From Poronia punctata (taxonomy: Eukaryota; Ascomycota; Sordariomycetes; Xylariales; Xylariaceae): 64,000 nt of DNA. Position 1 is the stretch's first letter. Each line of letters opens with the position of its first letter. Below, piece after piece: positions 23,301 to 36,000 of this stretch. The notes below the pieces were generated by a model. That model saw only the letters and a list, made by a program, of their open reading frames with translations, was not told the origin of the DNA and ran no database searches. The stretch is taken from assembly GCA_022579005.1 (NCBI GenBank), contig MU401576.1, forward strand, positions 48,579-112,578, read 5' to 3'. Both the position numbers and the translations under genes were made by a program.

Positions 23301-26158
23301 CCCGTAGTCTACCTAGGTTATGCACGTACGCGTATGCACCTCTATCCTATCCTTTTCTGGAAGCCTTTGGAGGATTTTCGAGTAGGTATTTCAAGTTACA
23401 AATATGTAAGTCATCGGGTCAAGAGATAGCGAAGGGGACCCGAACCCGAGAGCAAAAAGATAAAGGCGAATCCAATCCCGTCGCGAAGTCAACATCACGT
23501 GAAGAGTTGACGAACGCGTTACGTCCGTAATGAAGTTTAAAATAAGGTGCATCTATAGCTAGATACCGAATCAGGCATGTCGTTAAACTTAAAAAAGTAC
23601 CTAGGGCGGCCGGTTACACCGAGCGATGGATGCCGATCATCTCCCGAAAGAGGGGCCCAGTTTGTAACTTTATATAGAATAGATACCTACACTACGCGTT
23701 TGGGCTTATGCATATATGGGATTCGTTTGTGGGGAAGGGATTTTGAATCGGAAGGATCTGAAGAGGCGAAAAAGAACAGAAGAGAGAAACATCGTGAAGA
23801 GATAAAAAACAACAACCCCAGTAATAGAGGGCAACATTCATATTCTATTTCTGTAATACTGACGGAGTCAGTAAGTTCGGCTATTTTCGCGAGAATCCTC
23901 CTCTATAACATCGACTCTTTTAGGGGGTCCGAGATAGGTAGAAAAAAATCAGAAGTGAATAGTTGTAGTCTCTTCGACGAAAGGGCTTGAGGTCTGTTAT
24001 CCACGTGACGCAAGGGGCGTTTTTACCGGATGCGCGTGGCGTACTGGTATTGTGGATGATATTGTAAGTTAGGTAGTATCTAGTAAAACCGCCGCTTAAC
24101 GCGTGGAAGGATTGCGGGATCCGGGTTTCGACGTCACGGAAAATGCTACTTGACGCCACATCTCATGTTCAGTTCAGATCGAGGTCGTTTTGCTTGTGGC
24201 GTTGGACACTAAGAAATTGAAAGACTCTCTCGCTTTGCCGCATCTCGTCGCAAATAATTGATTGCTCTCCGCCTGGTCTGCCACATCCCGATGACAGTTG
24301 ACATAAGATTGGCGGTGGATATGCCCCTTTAGAGCTCACTTGATGCAAGTAAGCCGTACTGAGCCGTAGATCTTGTGTGATAAGCGCATAAGTACTTTGA
24401 GCCGCAATACTTTGCTCAGGTATGAAATCGTCTCCGATATAATTACTTGTTGGGAGCAGAACATGTAAATTACCGGGCAACGTGAAATCCCTATTCAGTG
24501 GGTATGGCAATAAGCATGGCGTCCGGGCGTGGTTTTCAGATGGTAGCGACATGCTTGGTGACGCCATCCGCTTATCGGCTGGGAAATACACAGTAGGTAC
24601 TTAACCGCACAAATACCGACATCAACGCCAAGCGGGCCTTTCGAGTGGGTGTCCACCAAGAGGACGATGGGTACGAGTAGGTAGTTTAACTGCAAGCGAA
24701 GCGGTTCCTACGGTTCTTGGTGTGGATAAATTATTTAAGATCTGTTTCGTAGGGATGATCCCGTTAGTCGATGATAAAGTTGTACCTGTGCCGATATGCT
24801 TGCCTTGTTAGCACTCGATTGTATCATTGCCCAAGCAACAACAGTGGCCTGATCTTTTTTCCTAGGTTAGCTATTAAGAACATGGAAGCGAGTAATTCAA
24901 CATTAGGTGATCCGGATATATCGTGGGTATTGCATTCATCATGTATGGTACCTACAGCATCTCCATACATCTAGTCCAGATGTAGGTTGGCAGAGTACCT
25001 GCAAGTTAGCGCGTGCAACCATACACAAGCGAGAAGCGTACTCGCAAGGTCTTCCACCTATCTAGCTCCGTCGACAGCGGTCTGAGCCGCTCGGTGTGGC
25101 TACAAAAGGGGAAAGGATCGCCCATCGCCCCGAGCTCTTCACCTGAAGTCCGCTCCAGTGCTCTCATTGATCGGTGCGCTTGATGAGTATCGCCCTGTGA
25201 TCCGCCCTAGGTGCCGCATACGAAGATAATTGGCGGATTGCCGAAAGTGGATACCAGGTACGTATCGAACAAGCCAAGATTTCTGGAATGTAACGTCACT
25301 TCAAGATTTCAGTTTTGGCGAACAAAGACACCAATCAAAAGCCTCGATCAAGATGTTATGTTCACACCGAAAAATTATGCATTGTGAATTTGAAGAGCCC
25401 TTGAATATTTTATCCACTCTTTGTGCAGAGCTCATCGAGGACCCGTGGTTTGAGGAAAACTGGTTATCTCTCCCCGCAGTCTTCGAACGTGATGCTTGCG
25501 CTGTTGTTGTTGGTGTGGTTGCTGGTGTTGTTGGTGGTCACTGGTGGTGGTGGTGGTGTTGTAGGGTGACATTGTGGTGCCCTCCCTCCCGGCTCTCTTC
25601 AATATTATCAACCCCGCCACTGATTGCGTCGGTGCACTCTATCTCGACTCAATGGTAAGGTGGAATATGTAGAAGAGGGCCGAGCCGCTGCATTGAGTGG
25701 GTATATAGGTACTATTGAACGGCAGTGAGTGAAATCAATCTGTCTATTGCCCAACCCTATCTAAGTCTCTTAATCAATCTCAAACATCAATTTTCAACTC
25801 ATTTGGGAGAGAAAGAGAGAAATCAGATGAAAGCTTGGACCCTGAAGAACCCATGCTCGGAATTGCCAGAAAGGGAAACGCGTCTCTGCCGTTCACTTTA
25901 TCTGCCAACAGCAAAAAAGCATCATTCGATACAAGCTAATTAGCCCCTAACCTTAAGTATGTATGTAGATAATATGTTGGTCGGCGAAGATGTCTAGGTT
26001 GGAGGGGTGAAGACGGCGTTTAGAGCTCGTGATTGATGCATCTGAAATGAAAGGTCCCTACAATGCTAGTATGAGTACGGTTGCCTCCGATGCTATCGCA
26101 GTAGCAGGTTGTTAGTCCCCGTCTGAGATGCGCGAATGGAGATATGCAGAACCCCCGT

Positions 26159-26617
26159 CTAATCTTTAGCCCACCTACGTCTACCTTGAAAAATTCCTAC
26201 ATCCAAGGAGTTTCTCCACTTAGTGCGCATTAGCCCCCTCCCTTTATATGTTTCCATGGTACAGCGCCTTAGCATATACCTCCTAGATTAGTAACTTGTA
26301 AATAACATATATATAAGTTGTTTTTATATGTAAGTACTTAAGTAGGTAGGTAAGTACTTAGGTAGGTAGGTAGGTAGGTAGGTAGGTAGGTAGGTAGGTA
26401 GGTAGGTAGGTAGGTAGGTAGGTAGGTAGGTAGGTAGGTAGGTAGGTAGGTAGGTATACCTAGCAGTCCTTGCAGGTTAAGTCATTTTTCTATAAAATAC
26501 TCGGGCAAGAGACGCTGCGTTGCGATCTACATGCTGGCGTTAAGTATTTGGACCTAAGTAGAGAACTCCTTGGATGTAGGAATTCTTCAAGGTAGACGTA
26601 GGTGGGCTACTAATCTT
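26159..26617. mobile_element. MITE-like non-autonomous DNA transposon, hAT-type target duplication
   Basis: The element body is 26167-26609 (443 bp). Its ends are near-perfect inverted repeats: 26167-26223 starts TAGCCCACCTACG and 26554-26609 is its reverse complement, differing by about two substitutions and one single-base length change over 57 bp. Immediately outside lie identical 8-bp direct repeats, CTAATCTT, at 26159-26166 and 26610-26617. An 8-bp target-site duplication is the hAT hallmark, and a TA-G start fits loosely with hAT ends. There is no coding capacity, so it would depend on a transposase made elsewhere. The interior contains a long TAGG microsatellite. No second copy was noticed in this window. 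Confidence 0.82.
26359..26456. repeat. (TAGG)n microsatellite of about 24 units
   Basis: Roughly 98 bp of uninterrupted TAGG units, preceded by two interrupted units at 26342-26358. It lies wholly inside the MITE-like element, between its inverted repeats. Confidence 0.95.
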
Positions 26618-29600
26618 GGTTATCAGGATAGTGTGACAAAAAGATGAGATAAAAGCCAACGCGTAGCGTACGAGTACGGCTAGAGTGTGGAGGTGGAGCA
26701 GAATAATGGGTTGTGTCCACAGTCCGCCTGGAAACCGTAGCGCCATAACGTCGTATGATTATTCAATGTTCCAACCCACTGGAAAGAACAGAAATACACA
26801 CGCTAGAAGATAGAGCAAACAAGTCAAGCCAATCGACGTTGTCGAGTTGACTTCGTGAGATCTAAAGACATTCGGATCTTCAAACCGGGCCAAAGGTCCC
26901 CAGATATCCTAAAGCTGATGTGATTGCCCATCATCACTTGTCCGTCGACCACTTACGGTTCGAAGTCCGTGCCACTTCAAAGCCTGATCGTCAGGCCTGG
27001 GCACCACTAGGTACAAACTTACAATCATACGCATTCGGATTCGCTGGCTGCTCGAACAACCACCGCAAGTCCGGATCACGAGTTAGATTGCCTCTTGTTT
27101 CGCCTTGTCTTGAGTTCATTCTGGTTTTGCTTAAGCTGGTTTGGTTTCGCCTCCTTGCCGAACCAGAGTTCAGATTTGGCTTTTGGAAATCACGGGCTTG
27201 TTTCGGTGGTTGATTGAACCGAGGCGCCTGTCCCTACCTCTGCTAGGGGAATTGGGAGATGACATTCACAAGGCAGGGACAAGGGTTCAGATTGACCCCT
27301 GGAGGTTCAGCCAATAAACGATTCTCCTTTTCAACCGACGGGTTAACTTACAGGGATGATAGCGCCATTTTCTTACCTTAAATTGTTAAGCATAGCTGCC
27401 AAATCACCTGCAGGCCCCCGTACAGAATACATACAGATATTCTGCACCTAAGGTAGCATTCTGCATGTGGTGCTTGTGTATTCGACCCCATTCTACTTAG
27501 TAAGGGTCGTAGCCTGTACAAGCATATATGCCCTGACGTTGAGAGACTAGCTCGATTGGGGTCGGGGTATTTCACAAAAGTGGCCAAGTGCCCCTGTCTT
27601 AGCAGCATCTGTGGCCAGGGCCTTAACAAGAGCTTATTGCTGCCTCTGCTGTTATTGAAGCAAACCACTGCGGATTAAGAGTCGTCAATCGGACAGGATA
27701 GACTTTAAACTAACTTTTGCGGTATGCAAACCCGATGGCTCGCTGGTTGGTCTTGTGGGCGTTGGGGGCGAGCCGGCGCGCAAGCCACCAACTTGGCGAC
27801 GGCGAGAGTAGCCGCATACCATTTTAGCTTCTTTCTATGCATGCTTCCTGAGGTCTTCTAGCGGCATCCGCCAAGAGGGGTCGGTACTTTGTGAGAGGTA
27901 CCCGAAAGTACCTACCCATTTTATGGTGCCTGTAGTCTACTGGTTTCAATTGGTACAGGTTGCTTACAAAGCCCCAGGGCCTTACCTGGGCAGTACCTAC
28001 ACGCAAGAACTGACACAATAGGACCTTGTGAAGCGTGTGTGCGCGCTACTACACTTATATATTACAAAGGGGGCTGTGGGTATGTAAGAGGTGCTTAGGT
28101 ATCGAGGTGTGATGTTCCAACTAGAAGCCCCAATATGACTTCGGTGACAAAGCCAAAAATCGTAGCTGTAGAATCGGGCCTCCGTGACAAAATTCTGTGG
28201 TCTCATTTGCATCAGGAGTACTCGAGGCATACAGTCGCATGCATGCACGCATGTATAGCGAATAGCAAAACGAGGGCTGTTTTAGCGGGTAACCTGTCAT
28301 CCAGTTTGTCATTTTTACGCGATTAATAACGGCTGGTTACTAAGGACCAACGTACTTTACCATTATGTTCAATATGTCGCAATATATTGAACGAAGTTGA
28401 GATGAGCATATCAAGTTTTGTTGAGTTGCCCTGCTTAATCTCAGTTCATTCTCGCATGGGACCTAATCTAATAGGAAGTGGTATGAGCGTTACTGCATAT
28501 TATAAGTCAGCTCTTTTAAACATGCTCGGCTTCTTGTTGCACCCGTGTAACCCTGTGTTTTGCATCTACTTGCTGAAGCGATCACGCTTTTTGGTATCAA
28601 CCTACGTTAGGGGATTAAGCCTGAGCCACTGCATGCATTGCCATTTGCATGCGTGTCTCTCCTGTCTGGTCCTTGCTTCCGCTGGAACTCTGAAGCATGT
28701 AGGTTATGTGCTAGTATGTAGATATGTGTTTATGTTGTGTTCACACATACTGCACATGGTGTAATATGCAGGTATGCTGCCCAGGTATATGAGAACGTTG
28801 TGTTGCCAAGTCGCCTAGGGTATGCTTGGAACCCCGCCAAATATTTTCTGCTCTGGTCCATATTCTACCCTGGGTTAGACCTTATCATGCCGAACAATTA
28901 CATACCCTGCAAGTGTTATTACCGGTGACAGTTGTCAGGCTGGCCAACCTCACGCGTTTGGGGTTGGATTTGGAACTGGATTGCATCCTATAGACTACTA
29001 GATAACAGTATTGGATGGAGTCGCAAAGGCGAATGCACAGGTCCGCGGGACGGCGACTAGATGCGGAAGGCTTCGAGAAGGTTGAGAAAGTTTCGACGGC
29101 TGGTACGGCTGAGGACCAGATGTGGGAAAGGAAAAATATGCCGTCGCAAAGCGGTGTCGCATTGCAGAGGGACGGCGCAGGTTAGACTGCTCGAGTTTCT
29201 GGGAGGTGATCTCATCACGGTTGCTGCAGAATAGAATATGCAAGCCAAGGCGCCTTGGATGGTGTAAGGTTGGCCATGATTTGGACTTCTTTGCGCCTCT
29301 TCTGACAAACTTTGGGGGGGGGGGTATTTACGCTTGGCGCTTAGGGCGATGTATAATACCGTAGGCCTAGTTATCCTAAGACTCGGCTAACCAAATCACA
29401 TGTCAGCCGTTCAGGTCAATACAAATCGTCATCACAATGTCTGAGCATTTGTTCCGGATATCAAGCATAGTTATGTTGATAGAGTGTAGGGTAATGATGT
29501 ACGCATAGGAATATCACGTGATACGACTTGGCGTGACGACTAAGAATAGAAACCAACAAGAATTATTCAACATCATGGCCTAAATCAATAGGCACGAGTC

Positions 29601-29818
29601 AAGTTCAAGTCCAAGACAACAACACCACCGGCCCTACCCAACAGGGAAACGATTTGTAGGCGTAGGAATGCAAGATGTTATCGGTGAATTATTAGGTTAG
29701 GTACCAGGTTTAGGTGGCTAAACGGCCACGACGGCGTCATAGAAAGATCTGTCAAGGGATCGCGCTAAGAGCCAAGCTTGTAGATGCACTAGGTTGGGAT
29801 AGGTTAGTCTTGTCTTTA
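26618..29818. other. Intergenic stretch between the MITE and the LTR element
   Basis: 3.2 kb with only short, unrecognised frames (for example 28387-28764 plus and 27378-27668 minus). A CCGGATC/GGTTCGAAGTCC-like patch near 26957 was considered as a tRNA B-box and rejected. An 11-base G run sits at 29314-29324. Confidence 0.5.
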
Positions 29819-29823
29819 ATTGT

Positions 29824-30051
29824 TTTTGCGGATATGAGAGCTTTAGTAAAAGGTAAATCAGTGCGCTTGACTTAGTACAAGCTATATTAGTTATATTGCA
29901 ATAAACTATATATTAAAAAGGAAAAATCTATATAATTGTAATAAAATTAAAGATCTTGCTTTATAGCATATGCTTTTATAAAGCTGTGCTAACTAAAGTA
30001 CGTAACTTTAACTGTAAAGGTATTTTATTAAGTAGGTACTTTTTTATAATA
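29824..30051. repeat. Left LTR of the complete element
   Basis: 228 bp, the same length as the right LTR with no gaps needed in the alignment. The outer (left) half keeps G and C where the right LTR has A and T; the inner half is heavily converted. Confidence 0.85.
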
Positions 30052-33000
30052 TACTTTTTAGCTTTTTTACTAGCTAAAGTAGTAAAATTATTTTATATAA
30101 ATAAAATATAAATAGTAGCTATAAAGTTTGCACTTAAACTTTTTATATTAAGTTTTTATTTAAAGTACTTTTTATATAGTGTATAAAAGTTTTAGTACTT
30201 TAAATACTTATATTTAAAAGTACTTATAACTATTGTTAGCTTTTTTTTTATTAAGTGCTAACTTTTAAGTTTTTTAATTAAATTTTTTATATATTTTATA
30301 TTTTATATTTTTATTTTTTAGTATAGCTATAACTATACTTTTTGCTTTTTTTTTTTTTAAGCTTTTAATACTACTTTAACTACTTTAAGTAAAGTTATTT
30401 TAGCTTTTTACTGCTTTTATTAATTTTTTTATAGCTAATAGTATTAGTATAGCTATTAAAATAATAAAAAAAAAGCTTTTTTAAACCTTTAATATGTTTT
30501 TTAAGTTTTTTTTTAGCGCTTTTTATATTTTAATATAGTTAGCTAACTATTTATTTTTTAGTTTTATTACTATATTTTTTTAGCTATACGTAGATTTTTA
30601 GCATATTAAATATGCTTTTATATATTTTAAACTTATGCTAATTGCTTTAGTATAGTTTAAAATTAATATTAAAGCTATTTAGTTTAAAATAAACTTAAGC
30701 TTTTTAAATATTTTCTTATTATTTAACTTAATATTTAATAAGCTGCTTTATTTTTTTATTAAAAAACATTAATAAGCTTACTTTAAACAACTTTTTAAAA
30801 ATTTTAATATAAATAATTTTATTATAACTATAAAGCAATAGTATATATACTATTTTTTTATTTTTAAAGCTTTTATAAGCTTACTTAGTATATAAAAACA
30901 ATTTTGTTTTTATTTAAGCTTTTTTTAACTTTAATAGCTAATATAGTAATAATTTTATATTGTTTTTTGCTAAGGTTTTGTTTATTAACTTATATAATAA
31001 TTTTATTACTTTTATAGCTATAAAAAAAAAATAGATTTTTTAACTAAAAAAGATTTAATTATAGCTTAAGTATTTATATTTAAAGCTTACTTAATAGCTT
31101 TAAATAAATTTTATAATGCTTATTTAGCTAAATTAAATGCTTTTTTAAACGCTTAAAAAGAGGCTAAAAAAGCTAAAAACGTAAAAAAAAAAGCTAATAA
31201 AGCTTAAAAAAAAGCTTTAAATAAACAAGCTTAACTTAAAGCTAAGTAAAAAGTAAATAAAGCAATAAAAAAAGCTAAAGCAATTATTATAGCTAATATA
31301 AAAATAAAAATAGTAAAGTTAGCTAAAAAAGCTAAAGCTAAAAAAGCTAAAAATATTAAAAAAAAAGCTTTAATCTTTTTATTTTTAGTTTTTTAAAAGC
31401 GCTTTACTTTTAAAAGTATACTTTTTAGTATAAAAAAAGTTTTTTTTTTAGCTAATACTATTAATGCTAATAAGCTTAAAAAGCTTGCTAAAATAAAGCA
31501 AGTTTTTATATTTACTTTTTTTGCTTTTATTAAAGCTTTTTTTAAATATATTTTATTGCTTAATATTATTGCTTAAGCTTTTTTTAGTAGTTTTACTACT
31601 TTTACGTTACTTAGATTTTTGCTTTTAAAGTTGCTTATTTTTAATAAAGATAATATTTTAGCATATACTAGTTATACTATTTTTAATTTTAAAGCTTTTT
31701 TTAATAAAACTAATACTTTTAATACTTTAACTTTAAGCAGTTTATTTTATAATAAAAAAAGCTTAAATTTTTAAAAAAATAAAAAATTTAATAGTTATAA
31801 AGCTAGTGCTTTTTTTATAAGCTTTAATAGTAAAAGTAGTACTTTTATTACCTTTATTAATAGCTTTTATTATACTTTTAAAAAAGCTACTAGTACTTTT
31901 TTACTTATACTAACAACTTTTGCTACTAGTTTAAAACTAGTAAAAACGCTTAAGTTTAATATTTTTAAAGCTAAACTTAATTTTATATTTTAAAGTTTAC
32001 TTTATAATAAAATTTAAAATAAAATAACTAATAGCTTTTTTAGTTTGCTTAATAATAAAAAACGTACTAAAATTAATTTATATAATATTTTTTGCTAAGC
32101 TTATAGTTATACTTTTATAACTAGTTTAAATAAACATTTTTAATATTAAAATATTTAAAAAAGTTTAACTTAGTACTTTAAATATATTAAAAAGCATTTT
32201 TATTTTTTTTTATAAGTTACTTTAAAGCTTTTAACTTATATTTTTTAAGCTTACTAACTATATTTAATAAAAAGCTTTATATTATCTTTTTTGCTATATA
32301 ATATATAAACGCTATTAAAAAGCAAGAAAATTTAAAAGTAAAGCTTTTTTTTTTATACTTTTAATAATTTTATAAAGCTAATAACGTTGTTTTATAGCTT
32401 ATTAAAAAGCTTTGCTTTGCTTTAAAGGTTGCTATATGCTTTTTAAAAGCTAAATTTATTATAGCTTATACTTTAAATATAATTATTATTAATAATTATA
32501 TTTATTATAATAAAAAATTGCTTTTTTTTTATATTGCTTAAATTTTTTATAAAAAAGTGCTAAACTTTTTAAGTTTAAGCAATTTAGTTATAAGTTTAAT
32601 TACTAGTATTTAAAAAGCTTAAGCTTTACTTATTTTAGCTTTTTAAGTTATTACTTTACTTTTAGCTTTTATTATTATTGCTTTTATACTTATTTTGCTT
32701 TTTATTTTAGCTATAGCTTTTATTATTATTTTATAAAGTTAAACTATTTTTTTTAAGCTTGCTTGCTTTTTTATTTATTTATTTTTATAGTTTATTTAAA
32801 AAAAAAAATGCTTAAGGCTTTTTTGCGTTATTTTTTAGTTTGCATTTTTTAAATAGTAAGTTTAAGCTTATATTTTTATTTAGTTAGTAATAAAAGTAGT
32901 AAGTAAATAAAGTTTTTTTTAGTAGCATAGTTACTATAGCTTAATAGCTTTAAGTATTTATTAACTTAAGCTTTTTTTTTTTTAACTATTTTAAGTAGTT

Positions 33001-36000
33001 AGTATTTTAAAAATTTATAAAAGCTTTAAAGTGCTTAAATTTAGCTTTTAGTAAGTTTTTTATTAACTTATTTACTAGCATTTAATTAGTAAGTAAATAA
33101 TAAACTTAAAATAACTTTTTTTGCTACTTTTATTTTAGCTATATATTTTATATATTTATATAATAAAGCTTAGTATTTATTTAGTTATGCTTTTTAACTA
33201 CAAGTTTTATTGCTTGTTAATTATTATAGTAAATTGTTTATTTTTTTTTTAAATTAAGCTTTATACTATTTAAAAGCTTTTTAAACGCTATTATTTTCTT
33301 AGTAGTAAAGCTAAGCATATTTATTTTTACTTTTATTATAAAAGTTAATATTATATTTTATTAAGTAGCTTTTTAAGCTATTGTACCTTTAAATAAGCTT
33401 ATAATATATTTATAAGAAAATTTCTAAGTTTTTTTATTATTAGCAAAAAAAGCGTTTTTTATAATTAAAAAAGCTTAAGCTTTTATATTGCTAGTTTTAT
33501 ATACTATTTTAAGTTTTTTAGTATAGTATAAATATTAAATAACTTATTTTACTATAGCTATATATTTAAAGCTTAAATTAATAAAGTACTTTAAAAGCTA
33601 AAATATAGCATATACTATATTTAGTTTAATTATAATTATAATATAAAATATAAACTTTATAAGCTTTTAAAAAGTTTTAATATATTTTTTTAAAGCTTTT
33701 TTTATAAACTTTTCAAGCTTTTTATAAAATATTAAAGTTATAAATATTTAGCTATTATTAGCTAAATTATACTTTTTAGCTACTTTTTTAATATATTGCT
33801 TATAATTTAAAGCTAGCAAACGTTTTTTTTAATTTTTTATTACTTTAATTTTTAAAAACTAATTTATATTTTTTTAATTTTTAAGTTTATAAGCTTTTTT
33901 AAGCTAGTTAATAATTTTTTAAGCTTATATTTTTTATTTTTTATAGTATAAAATAATAAAGTTATTTATATAGAAAATAAAGTATACGCTATAATTTTTA
34001 GTATAAAAAAAGCATAGTTTTTTAAAAAATAAAATTATTTTAATTTTTTTTAAAGTATACGTAAACTTTTTATATTATAAAAGTAGTAAGTTTTAAAGCT
34101 TATAAAAAGCTTAAATAATTTTAGCTACTATATTGCTATTTTTAAAGCTATTTAATAATTTATAAGTTATAAGCTTTTATTTTTTTTTACTTACGTTAAA
34201 AAAAGCGCTAACTATATTAAATTACTTAGCTTTTATATTAAAATAAGCTACTAAAGCTATTATAACTTAAAATATATAAGCTGCTAAAGTAGCAATATAA
34301 GTACTTTAAAGCGTTATATTATTTTATAAATTTTTTTTAATAACTAAGTAAAATTTATATACTTTTAAATACTTTTTATTATTAAACTTATATATAAACA
34401 CTTACTTTAAAAAAAGTAGCTTATATTTTACTTTAGCTTTTGCTATTTTTTTAAAAGTTTTTATTTTTTATATATTTTTAATTTTTTTAATAGCATTTTT
34501 TTTAAACTTATTTTTTAAAAAATATTTAGCTAGTTTATGCTAATGCTTTAGTAGTAGCTTAAAAAGCTTATTTTAATATATTTTAAGCTATTTTAAAGCT
34601 ACGTTTACGCGCTTAGTATATTTTTAATATATTATAGCTACTACTATAAAGTATAATATTTTATGCTTTTAGTTTTTTTAATATATAACTTTTTGCTAAT
34701 TAAGTAAAAATGTTTTTAAAAAGTTTTGCTAATAAGCTTTTTTTTTAAAAGCATATATTTTATACTTTTAATAAAAAGTTTAAGTAAAAGTAAATACTTT
34801 AAAATTTTATTTATTATTAAGTATTTTTTTAATTTTTTAGCTTTTTTTAGTAAGTAGTAAAGCCCTTTAAGCTTATTAAGCTTTTATTGCTTTACTTATT
34901 ACTAGTTATTTTATTTATATATTAAAGTTTTTTAAAGGTTTTTTTATTTTTTTATTTATTAAGTATACTTTATAAAGTTAACTAAGATTTTTTTTGCTTA
35001 TTTTAGCTGCTTTGCTACTTTTTAAAATTATAAGTAAGTTAGTAAATATTTTTTTTATTTTACTTAGTTACTATTTTAGTTTAAAAGTTTGTTAAAAAGT
35101 TGCAAGTTTATACGTTTAACTTTTAAAAGCATTATTACTATTTTTTTAAGCTTTTAAAACGTACTTACTTTTAACTTATACTTTTTTAGTTAGCTTTTAG
35201 TTAAAAAGTCTTTTAGTATAAGTATACTTCTAATTTTTTTAAAAGTGTTAATAATAGTTTTATTTATTTTTTTTAGTAAGTTAAGCTTTTATATATTTTT
35301 TATTTTTGTTTAAAGCAGTAGTTCTAACACTATAATTTTAATAACTACTACTTTTACTTTTTTTATTAGTTTTAATTAGTTTTTTTTTATATAAAAAAGC
35401 TTTTTATTAAATTTTACATTTTTTATTATAATAACTTCCTAAAGCTTTAAAACCTAAATTCTATATAAATTTAATGCTTTATATTTAACTAAATATTTAA
35501 TATATGCTTACTACTTTACTTTATAATCTTGCTTTTAGCAACTTATAAGTTTATTTTATTATACTAGGTAAGCTTTATATTTATATGCTTTTATACTTAA
35601 TTAGTTTAGCTTTAAATTTACTAGCTTACTTATAACAAGCTTTAATAAATACTAATAAAAATATTATTAAAACTAAAAATAAAAAACTTTTATTAGTAAA
35701 CATATATTATTTACTTTTAAAAGGCTTTAGTTATATAGCTATTTAGCTATATAAACTGCTTTTAGCTATAGCTTTTTTAAAAGTCTAGCTTTTTTAAGCA
35801 TTTTTAAAGCTTAGTTAATAATTTTTTATTTAGCACGCTTTTTACTTTTTATAAACTTTTTAATATAACTTAATAAAAGCTCTAGCTTTATACTTTTTTA
35901 GTTTGCCTACTTTTAAAAGTTAGTTAACTTATAGCTTAAAATTACTACTTTTTTATTATTATTGCATATTTAACATATTAAAAGCTTATATTGCTATTTT

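Larger units (their letters stand above)
13444..26158. other. Gene-poor DNA with microsatellites and homopolymer tracts
   Basis: Across 12.7 kb no open frame exceeds about 140 codons and none resembles a known protein or carries consistent splice signals. The sequence is full of TACCTA/TAGGTA words, short tandem repeats and C or G runs (17199-17209, 18088-18099, 20362-20380, 22046-22059). The longest frame, on the minus strand at 24169-24591, has no recognisable motif. Non-coding transcripts or long untranslated regions could be present; I cannot tell from sequence alone. Confidence 0.5.

Noticed and set aside
24169..24591. 140-codon open frame on the minus strand in the gene desert
   Set aside because: No family motif, low-information composition, no supporting splice or start context; frames of this length are expected by chance in DNA of this composition.
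26930..27000. Possible tRNA gene because of GGTTCGAAGTCC
   Set aside because: No A-box, no cloverleaf pairing and no acceptor stem at the expected spacing.
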